Below are positions 46,147-56,423 of a stretch of 64,000 nt of DNA, in pieces; the first letter of the stretch is position 1; every line of letters starts with the position of its first letter. Below the pieces are notes generated by a model. The model ran no database searches. It saw only the letters and a list, made by a program, of their open reading frames with translations, and was not told the origin of the DNA. The DNA comes from Laccaria trichodermophora (taxonomy: Eukaryota; Basidiomycota; Agaricomycetes; Agaricales; Hydnangiaceae). The DNA lies in assembly GCA_018417955.1 (NCBI GenBank), contig JACTVC010000016.1, positions 124,001 to 188,000 on the forward strand, given 5' to 3'. The translations under genes and the position numbers were made by a program.

Positions 46147-49100
46147 ATGCCGTCGACAATCTGCGAAGGTTGTGGGAAGGCGTTCAGACGAAGTGGGTTT
46201 CAACCTCACCTACGAAAAAGCAAAAACCCACGATGTCAAGCATACCATGCTCTGCTGAACGACAAGCTAGAGCTATCCACAGATTCTGATGTGGGTGGGA
46301 CCGACAGCGAACAGGAGCTGGAATCAGACGAGTCAGAAATCAAAGGAGATGGGCCACGAGAACGTACACGTCCTGTGTTTGGCCCAGCAATTCTTGACGC
46401 ACACGCAAGCGAGCTCGTTCGTGAATTCTCAATGCACATGGATGTGGCGGGCGACTTCTATGGTGATTATGAGGATTATACTATGGATGATTTTGGGTTA
46501 GCGGAAGAGAACGATGATGCGGAAATTGGGGATGGTGGGGGGAGTGACAGTGACTCTGAGAGCGAGGGGGATAGAGACTCAGATTCGGAGGAAGCCAATG
46601 ATGTTGATATGGATGCGAGGGATGCAGAGGATGAAGTTGGGATAGAGCCTGAACGCAACAACTCAGAGAGTGAGAAAGCCAGGCCAATGGATTTGGAGGA
46701 TGAAAATGGGCGTACCAACAGTGAACCGGCACTCAGACTGCGTGGTGGTGAGCAAGAGCCACTGAAGAATCAACCTTTCATCGTTCCATTCCCAGGAAAT
46801 TCGGCAGGCGCGGTGCATTCACGGCGAGACACCGATCAAAATACGCAGTACTCGACGGCTGTGGGCAGCGAGGATAATCCATTTACACCGTTTTCGTCAC
46901 GTATGGAGTGGGAGATTGCGCAGTGGGCCAAGTTGAGAGGTCCCAGCTCGACGGCCTTCAACGAACTTATGGCAATTGAAGGGGTGAGTTACCTTGTAAG
47001 AAAGGACTTCAAATCAACTCACATTACACCCCAGATCGTTGAAACCCTTGGACTGTCCTTCAAGAACTCTACAGAACTCAACAAAGTGATTGATAACTCA
47101 CTGCCTGGACGACCTTCATTCAAGCGCCACGAAGTAATGGTTGGATCTGAGGTTTGCGAAGTGTACTTTCGAGACATCGTCGCCTGCATCAAGTCGCTCT
47201 TTGGAGATCCGGATTTTACACCGTATTTGGTCTTTCGACCAGAAAAACACTACACTGATGAGAGGAAATCGGTACGGATGTACCATGACATGCATACCGG
47301 ACGATGGTGGTGGACAACGCAGGTGAGAGTTCTCACGTCCTGCTTTGCCTCTGTCTCACGCCCAATTTGGACTCAGGAAAAGCTTGATCGAGACTGTCCA
47401 GGAGCGACTGTTATACCTATCATTATCTCTACCGACAAGACCCAGCTCACATTATTCAAAAATAAGACGGCGTACCCTCTTTATCTGACAATCGGCAACA
47501 TACCAAAAGAAATTCGCCGCAAACCATCTTTTCGAGGATATATTCTGCTCGCCTACCTTCCAACAACAAAACTTGAACACGTCTCAAATCAAGCTCAACG
47601 ACGACGGCTTCTTGCAAATCTCTATCACGCTTGTATGAAAAAGATACTTCAGCCCTTGGAGGCTGCCGGAGTATCAGGTTTATCCATAACAAGCGGTGAT
47701 GGTCTCACACGTCACGGTCATCCTCTCTTTGCCTCATTCGTCGGAGATTATCCTGAGCAGGTTCTCACTACTGGAATCTTTACCGGAGAATGTCCAACAT
47801 GTCCCGAGGATCGTGACCATCTTGAGGATTATGATGAGAACACACCTCCAGGCTTGCGCAATCTCAATGAAATTCTCAAAGCCTTAGATTCATTTGACGA
47901 GGATCCTGCTGGTTTCTTGAAGACGTGCGCAAAGGCTGGGATCAAACCACTTCCCGAGCCATTCTGGAGGGACTTACTCTATGCCAACCCATTTCGCTCA
48001 ATTACCCCCGACATTCTCCATCAGCTATACCAAGGAATTGTTAAGCATGTGATCAGCTGGATTATCGAGGCATACGGCGCAGAAGAAATTGACGCTCGGT
48101 GTCGACGCATGCCTCCAAATCATAACATACGGCTTTTCATGAAGGGTATCACTTCCCTGTCACGAGTAACTGGCAAGGAACATGATCAAATGTGCCGAAT
48201 TCTTCTGGGTCTCATCATCGACATTCCACTCCCTGGGGGAGTTTCTAGCGCCCCTCTTGTGCGCTCAGTTCGTGCATTGCTCGATTTTCTCTATCTTTCA
48301 CAATACCCCATTCATACCGACGAAACGCTTGATCTTCTTGAAGATTCTCTTTCACGGTTTCATCAAAACAAGTACATCTTTGTCGAGCTGGGGATTCGGG
48401 ATGGCTTCAACATTCCTAAGTTACACTTTGCCCGGCATTATGTTGAGCTCATCAAACTCTACGGCACAACGGACAACTTCAATACCGAATATACTGAGCA
48501 GCTGCACATTGACCTTGCGAAAGACGCATATCAGGCCACCAATTTCAAGGACGAATTCTCACAAATGACGCTCTGGCTTGAACGTAAAGAGAAGATTCTT
48601 CGCCATGATCAATACATCAAGTGGCGACTAGGTGGTTCACCAGTCCTCGAGCCATGTGAGTGGTCACCACCTGGATTGGAGCTCGAGCGAAAACTTTCCA
48701 TGGCAAAGCACCCAAGTGCTCAGGCCGTTTCACTTGACCGTCTGGAAAGGGAATATGGGGCAGTGTTTTTCTGTGTTGCGCTGCGCCGTTTCATCGCACG
48801 ATCCAATGAACCTCATCTGACTGCCGCACAGCTAGAGCGGAAAATATGGAACGTCCAACTACCATTCCGGAAAATTCCTGTGTGGCACAAGATCAAGTAT
48901 CTTCGTCAAGATCCATTCACTAAAATCATGTCCACGGCTGATTCAATCCATGTTCAACCTGCAACAAAAGACAAGCGGAGCCACCCAGTTCCTGGAAGGT
49001 TTGATACAGCACTCATAAACGATGGGACTGGCGGCGATACTGGAGTCCAAGGTACACTTCCCTCCTCATTTAATTTTATATGTTGCCGAAATGACTTCAA

Positions 49101-49467
49101 ACTCTTAGGCTATCGTGTGGGTCGCGTTCGTGTTGTTTTCACTTTGCCGATCAATTCCCTTCCACTCTTGTTTCATGATGGTGTCAACATCCCCTCTCAT
49201 CTTGCATATGTCGAATGGTACACGGCGTTTCCAGACTCACCCGATCCAAATCACCTCCTGTACAAAATATCGCCAGTGAAGGATCGTGAAGGTCGCAACA
49301 TTTGCAGTATCATTCCTCTTGCAAATGTCCGACGAAGTGTTCACTTATTTCCCAAATTCGGATGATTTGCACCACAGGAATGGACAAGCAGCAATGTTCT
49401 TGATCTCTGTAATCATTTCTTTGTTAATACTTTTACAGACCGTCACTTGTATCGGATACTATATTGA
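46147..49467 (+). pseudogene. Plavaka transposase, second copy (nearly intact, one premature TGA)
   Basis: ATG at 46147 with an N-terminal zinc finger (ICEGCGKAFRRSGFQPHLRK...C) and an acidic Ser/Asp-rich linker. Plavaka blocks follow: FTPFSSRMEWEIAQWAKLRG, YHDMHTGRWWWTTQ, ATVIPIIISTDKTQLTLFKN, YPLYLTIGNIPKEIRRKPS, SFVGDYPEQVLTTGIFTGEC, SITPDILHQLYQGIVKHVIS, PKLHFARHYVELIKLYGTTD and FNTEYTEQLHIDLAKDAYQA. The 1072-codon open frame overstates the protein. Three in-frame introns are visible: GGTGAGTTACC...CCCCAG near 46985-47034, GTGAGA...CTCAG near 47322-47376, and GTACAC...CTTAG near 49052-49110. A TGA at 49363-49365 cuts off a conserved C-terminus (APQEWTSSNVLDLCNHFFVN) that stays open to a stop at 49465-49467. 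Confidence 0.8.
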
Positions 49468-49797
49468 TTTGTAGTTTTCTAATTATAGCCCTCCTTATTT
49501 TATTTTTGTACTACTATTTTAAATTTTTATCATTCATTTTCATTTTCTGCTTATTCCAAAACTTTACTAGAAGTTGAGAGTGATGTAGGATTTCGTCGTT
49601 TAAGCCATTGTTTCGAGACAGCCGGTGCATTACCTGCCCACCATCCCCACCTTCACAAGGTCTCTATGATGTCATTGTGCCCTCAAAGCTGGCATTCTGA
49701 AACTTTGTTGCAGCCATGACGTCATACAGGCCCATTATCAAACCCGTCATGACGCATCGACACCAAGCATCGGATCACCTACTATGTCATTAAAAAA

Positions 49798-49894
49798 ACT
49801 GAGACCGCCTCATCTCAACTTGTCGACTTGCCAGGTATGACATCATGTTCTTGGACCTTCGGGGGTGTGGGTTTGAATCCCACTCTCAGCACCA
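49798..49894 (+). tRNA. tRNA-Leu/Ser-like relic with encoded CCA
   Basis: The 3' half is well formed. A long-variable-arm-like GGACCTTCGGGGG is followed by a T arm GTGGG-TTTGAAT-CCCAC, an acceptor strand TCTCAGC, A, then CCA. The B box is GGTTTGAATCC. The acceptor partner would be ACTGAGA at 49798 (one mismatch). CCAGG and TCTTGG could form an anticodon stem with an intervening insertion. The D-arm region is degenerate and no anticodon is assignable. A T6 run follows about 14 nt after the CCA. Eukaryotic tRNA genes do not encode CCA, so a reverse-transcribed relic or SINE is possible. Confidence 0.4.
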
Positions 49895-50020
49895 GTACAT
49901 AAGCATTTTTTCTGTGCTGTCATGTCGCCCAATTTTATTCATACACTTATATATCTTTATTAGGTGGGGTGGAACACAATTATGTATAATTGACTGTGAC
50001 TCCTTTGAGGTGAACACAAA

Positions 50021-50204
50021 TCGAGTTTAGAATTATTTTTACAGTAGTCTAATCGGGCGCACGGGTGCCTAGGGGACGTAACACATCTCCTCTCCCCGAG
50101 ATATTCCTGGTCTCTGAGACCAGCGAGTCAGGTTGAGCAGAGTCGAACATTCCTCTCTCTTCCTCCTACCTCATCCTTCTGAGGTAGCAGTATCTTGCAT
50201 TCAC
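50021..50204 (+). repeat. Split direct repeat A1
   Basis: 184 bp, starts TCGAGTTTAGAATTATTTTT and ends CTTGCATTCAC. It contains GGTCTCTGAGACC and TACCTCATCCTTCTGAGGTA, both able to form hairpins. Identical to A2. Confidence 0.9.
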
Positions 50205-50251
50205 ATTACAACTCTTAGTTGCATCGGATCAAATCCTCATTATTTCATCTC

Positions 50252-51508
50252 ATGTCTACTGGCAATGTCGTCGATGCAACTCCTACTCCTCTTGGAACTC
50301 CTATTTCTAGTGGTAACGACGACACTACTCAAGGTGGTAACAACGGTGCAAGTGGACAACAGGATCCAGGAACAGTTCCCGAACGAGGTTCTGGCAATCG
50401 CCGATCCTTGTCTCCGGAATCTGGGCAAACGCGAAATCGAACGCTTGGGAATGTCCCAGTTTCTATCGCTGCCCTCACTGCTTGCAACAAGGCAATCGAA
50501 GATTTTCGTGGCTCACAAATCTCGAAAGCCACAACACTCAGCAAAATCTACACCACACTCGTCGGCGCATTACCTGAAGACCAGACAGGAGTCGAAGACG
50601 CCTTTGCGCGCTATATTGTCATCCTTGAAAATCATGAACACCACTTGTCCGAAGCCAAACGCCGTGGCAACAGGGAACGTTCAAAATCACCTGTTGAACA
50701 ACAGATTGATGAAGAAGAACTTTCTCGCCCAACTAAACATGCAAAACCCGATGAGTCTCAATACCCATGGATTATATCAGATTTCATCCATTCGGTCATT
50801 TTATCCCCTTCTCTCACAGCTACGCTGGACCTCCTCAAACTGTATGCAGTCGACCCTAAGGGCACGAAGCGTTCTCTCGTCAACTCACCCACATGTCCTG
50901 AATTCCCTGACTCAGAATGGACGAACATTCTTGCAGGTCGCGCAGTCAACCTTGACGCGGTACTTACAGGTTATTACTCGACCTCCAATAACGACGAGCG
51001 CGTCGAGTCGATCGGCGATCTTGATATCAAATTCGGAACTGTTGCCCCAACCAAGATTGTTTCGAGTGCTGGGGAGTGGACGATTGCTTGGAATAGAGCA
51101 TCTAGGGCGACGTCAATGGCTTTCCCTCATCGGGCAGGTGAACTGGCTGACTACGCTGAGTACATCGTTGCACTTTTTGCCGCAACTGATATCCTCTTCC
51201 ATGACCGAGTCATTCTTTTCGACAAAGCTGTCCGCCGTCGTGTTGGCAGCCGACGCGATCTTGAGCTCACTCATTTCGACAAATTTGCCGACCTTAGAAC
51301 GGCACACATGGATTCAATTGGTGCAGCTGTCGTACAACGCTTACCTATCTCGAAGGTATCTCCAACTTCACGCAAGAAACAGGAGGCATGCAATCGATGG
51401 AACGAGGGGCTGTGCTTGCTTGATGGCAGCCAGTGTCGTCGACTCCATGTTTGTAACAAGTGCTCCAAGGGCGGCCACAAAGGACCTGATTGCCCACCCT
51501 CACAGTGA
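50252..51508 (+). CDS. Gag-like protein with CCHC zinc knuckle
   Basis: ATG at 50252 (MSTGNVVDATPTPLGTPISS), 418 codons. This ATG is preferred over the upstream non-ATG extension because it follows directly on repeat A1. The Ser/Thr/Gly-rich N-terminus leads to a helical capsid-like region (SDFIHSVILSPSLTATLDLL, ADYAEYIVALFAATDILFHD) and a C-terminal Cys/His region CNRWNEGLCLLDGSQC followed by CNKCSKGGHKGPDCP, a CX2CX4HX4C knuckle. The same C-x-x-W/F-N-x-G-x-C plus knuckle arrangement occurs in the neighbouring RT element (about 56440-56540), linking the two families. The predicted role is packaging of element RNA. The frame is intact. Confidence 0.65.
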   Translation: MSTGNVVDATPTPLGTPISSGNDDTTQGGNNGASGQQDPGTVPERGSGNRRSLSPESGQTRNRTLGNVPVSIAALTACNKAIEDFRGSQISKATTLSKIYTTLVGALPEDQTGVEDAFARYIVILENHEHHLSEAKRRGNRERSKSPVEQQIDEEELSRPTKHAKPDESQYPWIISDFIHSVILSPSLTATLDLLKLYAVDPKGTKRSLVNSPTCPEFPDSEWTNILAGRAVNLDAVLTGYYSTSNNDERVESIGDLDIKFGTVAPTKIVSSAGEWTIAWNRASRATSMAFPHRAGELADYAEYIVALFAATDILFHDRVILFDKAVRRRVGSRRDLELTHFDKFADLRTAHMDSIGAAVVQRLPISKVSPTSRKKQEACNRWNEGLCLLDGSQCRRLHVCNKCSKGGHKGPDCPPSQ

Positions 51509-51610
51509 TTTTATTCTGAACATTATGTCTTGACCCGCCTCTTCCGATGTTTTGCATTGTAACCCATATCTGCAGCCCCCTCGATCAGCTACGCTGGGGG
51601 TAGTTAATAA

Positions 51611-52615
51611 ATGATTTCTATTTCATGTGGTTCTCGCCAACCCCAGCGTGAACCATGGTCCCTTGATCGTCTAGTTCATGAACGGTCAATTGCCTTGGGG
51701 ATGTCCATCGACAACTCTTCTCACATCACATACACATCAGCCCTAAACTCATATCTCACTTTCTGCAAAATCCACAAGTTCGATATCACGCCTACTGAAC
51801 AAACGCTCAGCTTTTATGCTGTCTACATGTCATCACACATCAAACCCAATTCAGTCAACTCTTATCTATCTGGAATTTGTAATCAGCTCGAACCTTTCGT
51901 CCCAGATGTGAGGAAAACCCGCAACTCTATGCTTGTGTCGCGTACTATGACAGGATGTCAACGCCGCTTTGGAACTCCTGTAAAACGAAAACGCCCACTG
52001 TCAACCACTGATCTGCAAACTGTCATCTCTGCCATAGGATCTTCAACTCGTCATGATGACAAACTATTCCTCTCAATGCTAGAGACAGGTTTCCATGGCC
52101 TCATGCGTCTTGGAGAGATTACCTTCCCAGACAAAGTTGCACAGCGCAATTATCGGAAAGTCATTCTGCGGCACACCGTCGATATCACTGAAAAATCCTA
52201 CTCATTTTGGCTGCCTGGCCACAAGGCCGACCGTTTCTACGAAGGAAACCTGATTATTATCGAAAAGACAAACCTCCCAACCGACCCATACTCATTTTTT
52301 GCATCATACTTACAATCACGAGACATCCTTCACCCATTAAAACCTGAACTTTGGTTGCGTGAGTCTGGCAGTGTGCCGACCCGCTCCTGGTTCATGAAAC
52401 GACTCCGCCGTTTCTTCCCTGCTGATATTGCAGGTCAATCTATGCGTGCTGGAGGTGCCACTTCCCTTGCTGAAGCTGGTGTACCTCCCAACATCATTCA
52501 AGCAATTGGACGATGGGCATCGGATACCTTTCAGATCTACATCAGAAAGAATCCTGTTCTTCTCCAAGCTATGTTATTTGGGCACCCTGCCCACCAACCA
52601 GCTACGACCGTTTGA
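51611..52615 (+). CDS. Tyrosine recombinase (integrase)
   Basis: ATG at 51611, 334 codons, intact. The N-terminal SAM-like domain (SSHITYTSALNSYLTFCKIH, IKPNSVNSYLSGICNQLEPF) is followed by the catalytic domain. First Arg lies in HGLMRLGEITFPD. The second motif is GQSMRAGGATSLAEAG, so the usual HxxR His is Gln here. The Trp lies in AIGRWASDTFQ and the nucleophile Tyr in QIYIRKNPVLLQA. Tyrosine recombinases of this kind insert DIRS-order retrotransposons and Cryptons through circular DNA intermediates. The Cryptons' GCR1_C-type DNA-binding domain was not seen. The ORF ends about 220 bp before repeat B1. Confidence 0.75.
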   Translation: MISISCGSRQPQREPWSLDRLVHERSIALGMSIDNSSHITYTSALNSYLTFCKIHKFDITPTEQTLSFYAVYMSSHIKPNSVNSYLSGICNQLEPFVPDVRKTRNSMLVSRTMTGCQRRFGTPVKRKRPLSTTDLQTVISAIGSSTRHDDKLFLSMLETGFHGLMRLGEITFPDKVAQRNYRKVILRHTVDITEKSYSFWLPGHKADRFYEGNLIIIEKTNLPTDPYSFFASYLQSRDILHPLKPELWLRESGSVPTRSWFMKRLRRFFPADIAGQSMRAGGATSLAEAGVPPNIIQAIGRWASDTFQIYIRKNPVLLQAMLFGHPAHQPATTV

Positions 52616-52837
52616 TTTATCGACTTTTTTCATTTAACATTGGACTATTTTCTCTCTGAATTGTACTATCTCAGATTTTTATCCTGGCCTCTCACAAACA
52701 TTGCTCCACTCCACTCCACTCAACTTCTTTCTTCCTTTTTCAAAAGACACTTACATACTCTCCCCCCCTTCCCCTTCCCTCATTAACATTTATAGGTAAT
52801 AGGACATCGAGGCCATAATATACATTTCTCGCGGGTT

Positions 52838-52926
52838 GCCCTCACATCGAGGCAACCCTGTGTTTGCCTATTATCTTTCATTTATACTCAAGATTACGGA
52901 CCTTCTTCCACCCTTGCACGATTAGT
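52838..52926 (+). repeat. Split direct repeat B1
   Basis: 89 bp, starts GCCCTCACATCGAGGCAACC and ends GCACGATTAGT. It shares its final T with A2. Identical to B2. Confidence 0.9.
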
Positions 52927-53109
52927 CGAGTTTAGAATTATTTTTACAGTAGTCTAATCGGGCGCACGGGTGCCTAGGGGACGTAACACATCTCCTCTCC
53001 CCGAGATATTCCTGGTCTCTGAGACCAGCGAGTCAGGTTGAGCAGAGTCGAACATTCCTCTCTCTTCCTCCTACCTCATCCTTCTGAGGTAGCAGTATCT
53101 TGCATTCAC
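52926..53109 (+). repeat. Split direct repeat A2
   Basis: 184 bp, identical to A1 and directly abutting B1. Confidence 0.9.
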
Positions 53110-53170
53110 CCACCCTCCTGCTCCCTCTTTCCTTTTTCATCTTGTCCGTTTGTAACATAGATCAGAGGAG

Positions 53171-53259
53171 GCCCTCACATCGAGGCAACCCTGTGTTTGC
53201 CTATTATCTTTCATTTATACTCAAGATTACGGACCTTCTTCCACCCTTGCACGATTAGT
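53171..53259 (+). repeat. Split direct repeat B2
   Basis: 89 bp, identical to B1. Its end marks the right border of the element; AT-rich ATAATTATGCATGATTGTGC follows. Confidence 0.9.
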
Positions 53260-54363
53260 GAGCATAATTATGCATGATTGTGCATGACTCCCTTGATTGC
53301 ATTAATTGTGCATAATTTAGAAATTTGGATTTTCCTGATGCAGGGCGACATCCAGACTTGATTCCTCCATCAGCACCTCACTGATTCATTCCACCCCCAC
53401 GCAAGGCGGAGGCTCTAAAAGTCTTATCGTGTCGGGATGTGGGCTCGGAGTTTGCCTGTATAAAGCAACAACATGAAAAAGTGAGTCACCCGTCTTCACC
53501 AGCAGCAAGAAACATTCACCTTACAAGGGGCCCTCTCAGGCATCAACACTTGAACACGAGAGTCCGTATTCACTTTGCGCCAAAAGACAACACCCCTCAT
53601 GCATGTTCCGCTCCTTCATCCACGTTTCGGAGTCTTGGTTCTGCAAAGAACGCAATTTAGCCACGTCCCCGAAGTCATGCAAGCAGAACGACTGAAAACG
53701 AACGTAATTGGTGATCAGTGGAGTTGGTGTAATAGATTGAAGACCGTACGTTTTCTTCTCGCTCCAGGGACCAAGCCTTGTTCCTAAAAGTACCAAAAAA
53801 CCCACATCAAAACCCACCCAAAAACCATTGAAGAACTTCCTCCGCACTCAAATGGCCTTCTGGAACATGTATAAGCCCCACCTCATACTCAAAACGAAAT
53901 CGAAAAACAGACCAATGCCTAGTCAATAGACCATCCCTGCCGGATCTCTGGTCCATGGCGGATGGAGCCCTGCGGAGATCACCTTGTCCCAGTTTACGCC
54001 CGTCAGAGAGATCTTGCATTACGAGCTGCTTGATGCATGGGTCGCGATTCGAAGGGGTCGACAGCCTATATTTTCGATTGTTAGATCATATCTGACCAGT
54101 CAAGGCGGGGCTTAGCGAAGTGTACATTTCGTGAAGGGATACATTCAAGGGATGTTGTGGGCCATACGCAAACGTTGAAGAGGCTGTTATAGGGTGAAGT
54201 GATGAGGCATGCAAGTAGAAAGGGTCAGTAGCAAAATCGACACACTGAAAATGTCACTTTTGGCTTCGAGATCCCCATAGATCTACAACCCGTCTCATAG
54301 AGCAGTGTGGCTGAGGGATATTGAGGAGCCCCGTAAAGAGATTGAGATAGCCTTGGTAGGAGG
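53260..54363. other. Intergenic, partial third copy of duplicated sequence
   Basis: AT-rich ATTGTGCATAATT motifs lie at 53262-53325. The stretch 53770-54080 aligns loosely with 30490-30800 and 62310-62620 (ends in GGGGTCGACAGCCTATAT). No gene was seen. Confidence 0.45.
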
Positions 54364-56393
54364 TCACTGTGAAAAAAGACATCTTGTGAGAAATTCCCCG
54401 GAGTACGATGCGACGAACCAAGGATGATGTGCTGATCCTGCTTGTGTTAAGAGTGAGGTTTCTTTCAAATCAAAAATAATGGTAATCGAACCTCGGCGGG
54501 CGGCACTAAATGTCGAGTCAAGTGCTAGAAGCAGCGACTCGCCTCCTTTGACACTATGGCAGACCATTGTTGTCCAAGCGTACAGGAAATAAGTGTCGTT
54601 CGTTTCCGGATCCCGGGACTCTGGACTAGGGGACAATATCAACAACACGTGGATTCCTTTTTTCCAAGGTTTGCATGGGAGGTGTGGGGCAAGCTGGAAG
54701 AGGTGGCTGTACTGGAAACGAGAAGCAGCATCAGCAAGCACATTCTCTTCAGTTGGAATCCAAATAGAGGAATAAGAAAAATTGAGGCAAGCAGCTAGCA
54801 TGGACAAAAGGCGAATGAGGGCCATTGAATCAGGGGAACGCGCTGTCCCGGAATTGATCCAAACGACCACCGCCTGGTTATCACAGTAAAAATTTACGTG
54901 ATGATTATTCCACATATCTCCCCAGCGAAGTACTGCCTGAATGATGGCATATAGCCCCTTGAACGAATGTCATGATCACGATAACGTCGTGGGGCACATG
55001 AAGCGAACCACTGATTTGCATGAACGCCCCCAAGCCCTTTGCGACCGCTCGCATCTGTGTGAACCACCACAACAGGTCGAGAAGGCGAGAGCAAGCGAAC
55101 CCCATTCCACGTCGAGCTAAACACCAGCCACCATCTGATATCAGCTCGAGCAGAGGAGGGAATATGACGACGGGCAAAGGGGGATTTGAATTTCGATGAA
55201 AAGTCGAAAAGACGGCGAAGGAAAGAGTGCGAGAGCGGAATGACCTGAGATGTAAATTGCAAGAAGCCCAACAATTCTTGCAATTCAAGGAGGGTACAAG
55301 TTCGCTTTGCTGACCAAGAGTGGAGAAGATCTTGGAGAAAAATAAGTTTGTCAACAGGAAGACGAGCTTCCATCGTAGATGAGTCAAGCTCGAGACCAAG
55401 AAACTCAAGACGAGTGCACGGCCACACTGTCTTTGAGTCTTGGAAGTTCAAACCAAGCTCCTTTCCCAAGCCCATAACCCACTCAACAGCTGCATCTGCC
55501 AGGGAGCGTTGTGTATTGCTGGGAAAAATAAGGAGGAAATCGTCCAAATAATGACGAAGAGCTGCTGGAATATGTCGTTGAATGATCCAATGCAGAGCCT
55601 CAGCAAAGAGGTTAAATATGTAAGGTGCGTTCTTCAGGCCGAAGGCCAAAACAAGCAAATAAAAGAACTTGGAGCCCCAGTGGAAACCAAGCAGATGCCA
55701 ATCGGCCGCCCTAACGGGAATGTGGCGGAAAGCATCCTTGAGATCAAGCTTTGCCATCAAAGAGCCTTGCCCCGAACAAATCAGGTCATGAACAGCACGC
55801 TCGAACATATCATAAGAAATGTGAGCTTCGCTATCAGGGATGCCATCATTGACCGAAGAGTCGTGGGGCCAGGAAAGGTGATTAATCACACGGAGTTTGT
55901 TGGGATTCCGTTTGCGGCCAACGGCGCCGAGGGGTGAGCAACGGAAATTGGAGAGAGGGGGTGATGGGAATGGGCCAGCTGCCTGACCAGATGAAGTGAG
56001 TGCCTCAATAGATGTGCCCACAAAAGTGTCATGTTCGACCGCCGACTTGAGATTCTTGCAAGACTGAGAATGCTGATCACCAATGAAACCCAAGTTGGCA
56101 CCAAAAGAAATAATTTGACGTAACGTGGCTACGAACATTCTATCGGGGTAGTCATGTAAGTAGTGTTCCCAAGCGTTGATACGTAACGGGGACGGCACTA
56201 GAGCTGTACGTGAGGGGGGGTCCAGCATGGGCTTGTTACAACGTGGGTCTGTATTAGGGCGAGGAGGAGGAGGAAGACATGGAGGGAAGAGGTCAGAGTG
56301 AGGGGGAGAGAATGTAATTGGTGATGAAGAGGCCGAAGACGAAGAAGAAATACCAGATGGAGGCTGCTGGCCCAGGCGAGCAGCTGAAACCAA
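54364..56393 (-). pseudogene. Reverse transcriptase / RNase H (frameshifted)
   Basis: The RT region includes NKLRVINHLSWPHDSSVNDG, SLMAKLDLKDAFRHIPVRAA, LLVLAFGLKNAPYIFNLFAE and the active-site box LRHYLDDFLLIFP, with Asp pairs in LDLKDAF and YLDD, then LEFLGLELDSSTMEARLP. RNase H starts at VVVVHTDASGRKGLGG. The frame shifts near 54955. It continues as KGLYAIIQAVLRWGDMW and VNFYCDNQAVVVWINSG, then STEENVLADAASRF-like residues (IPTEENVLADAASRFQYSHL). The catalytic Glu usual in the second RNase H motif is Gly here (KGLYAI). The frameshift and lost residue argue it is dead. The RT resembles those of DIRS/Ngaro elements. Confidence 0.65.
54618..54664 (-). repeat. 47-bp direct repeat, downstream copy
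   Basis: Identical to 57830-57876. Plus-strand start is ACTCTGGACTAGGGGACAAT, end TGGATTCCTTTTTTC. It lies just after the RNase H domain and is read through in the same frame. Confidence 0.85.
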
Positions 56394-56423
56394 TGGGGCG
56401 GCTGAGCCCGCCCTGCCAGCAAC

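Larger units (their letters stand above)
50021..53259 (+). mobile_element. RT-less tyrosine-recombinase element with split direct repeats
   Basis: The layout is A1 (50021-50204), gag-like ORF, tyrosine recombinase ORF, B1 (52838-52926), A2 (52926-53109), B2 (53171-53259). A1 and A2 (184 bp) and B1 and B2 (89 bp) are identical as far as I can read. This A1-ORFs-B1-A2-B2 arrangement is the split-direct-repeat signature of Ngaro/PAT-type DIRS-order retrotransposons, which normally encode gag, RT-RNase H and a tyrosine recombinase. Here only 102 bp separate gag from the recombinase, and no RT or RNase H is present. Both ORFs are intact and the repeats identical, so the insertion is recent. No target-site duplication was seen, as expected for recombinase-mediated insertion. 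Confidence 0.75.

Noticed and set aside
46147..49365. A single 1072-residue intronless Plavaka protein
   Set aside because: Three GT-AG introns with in-frame lengths interrupt conserved blocks, and the true C-terminus lies beyond a TGA at 49363.
50133..51533. 466-codon frame overlapping the gag-like ORF
   Set aside because: It is an out-of-frame shadow; the zinc-knuckle frame (50252-51508) has the family motifs.
50021..53259. Crypton
   Set aside because: Split direct repeats and a CCHC gag-like ORF are not Crypton features, and no GCR1_C-type domain was seen.
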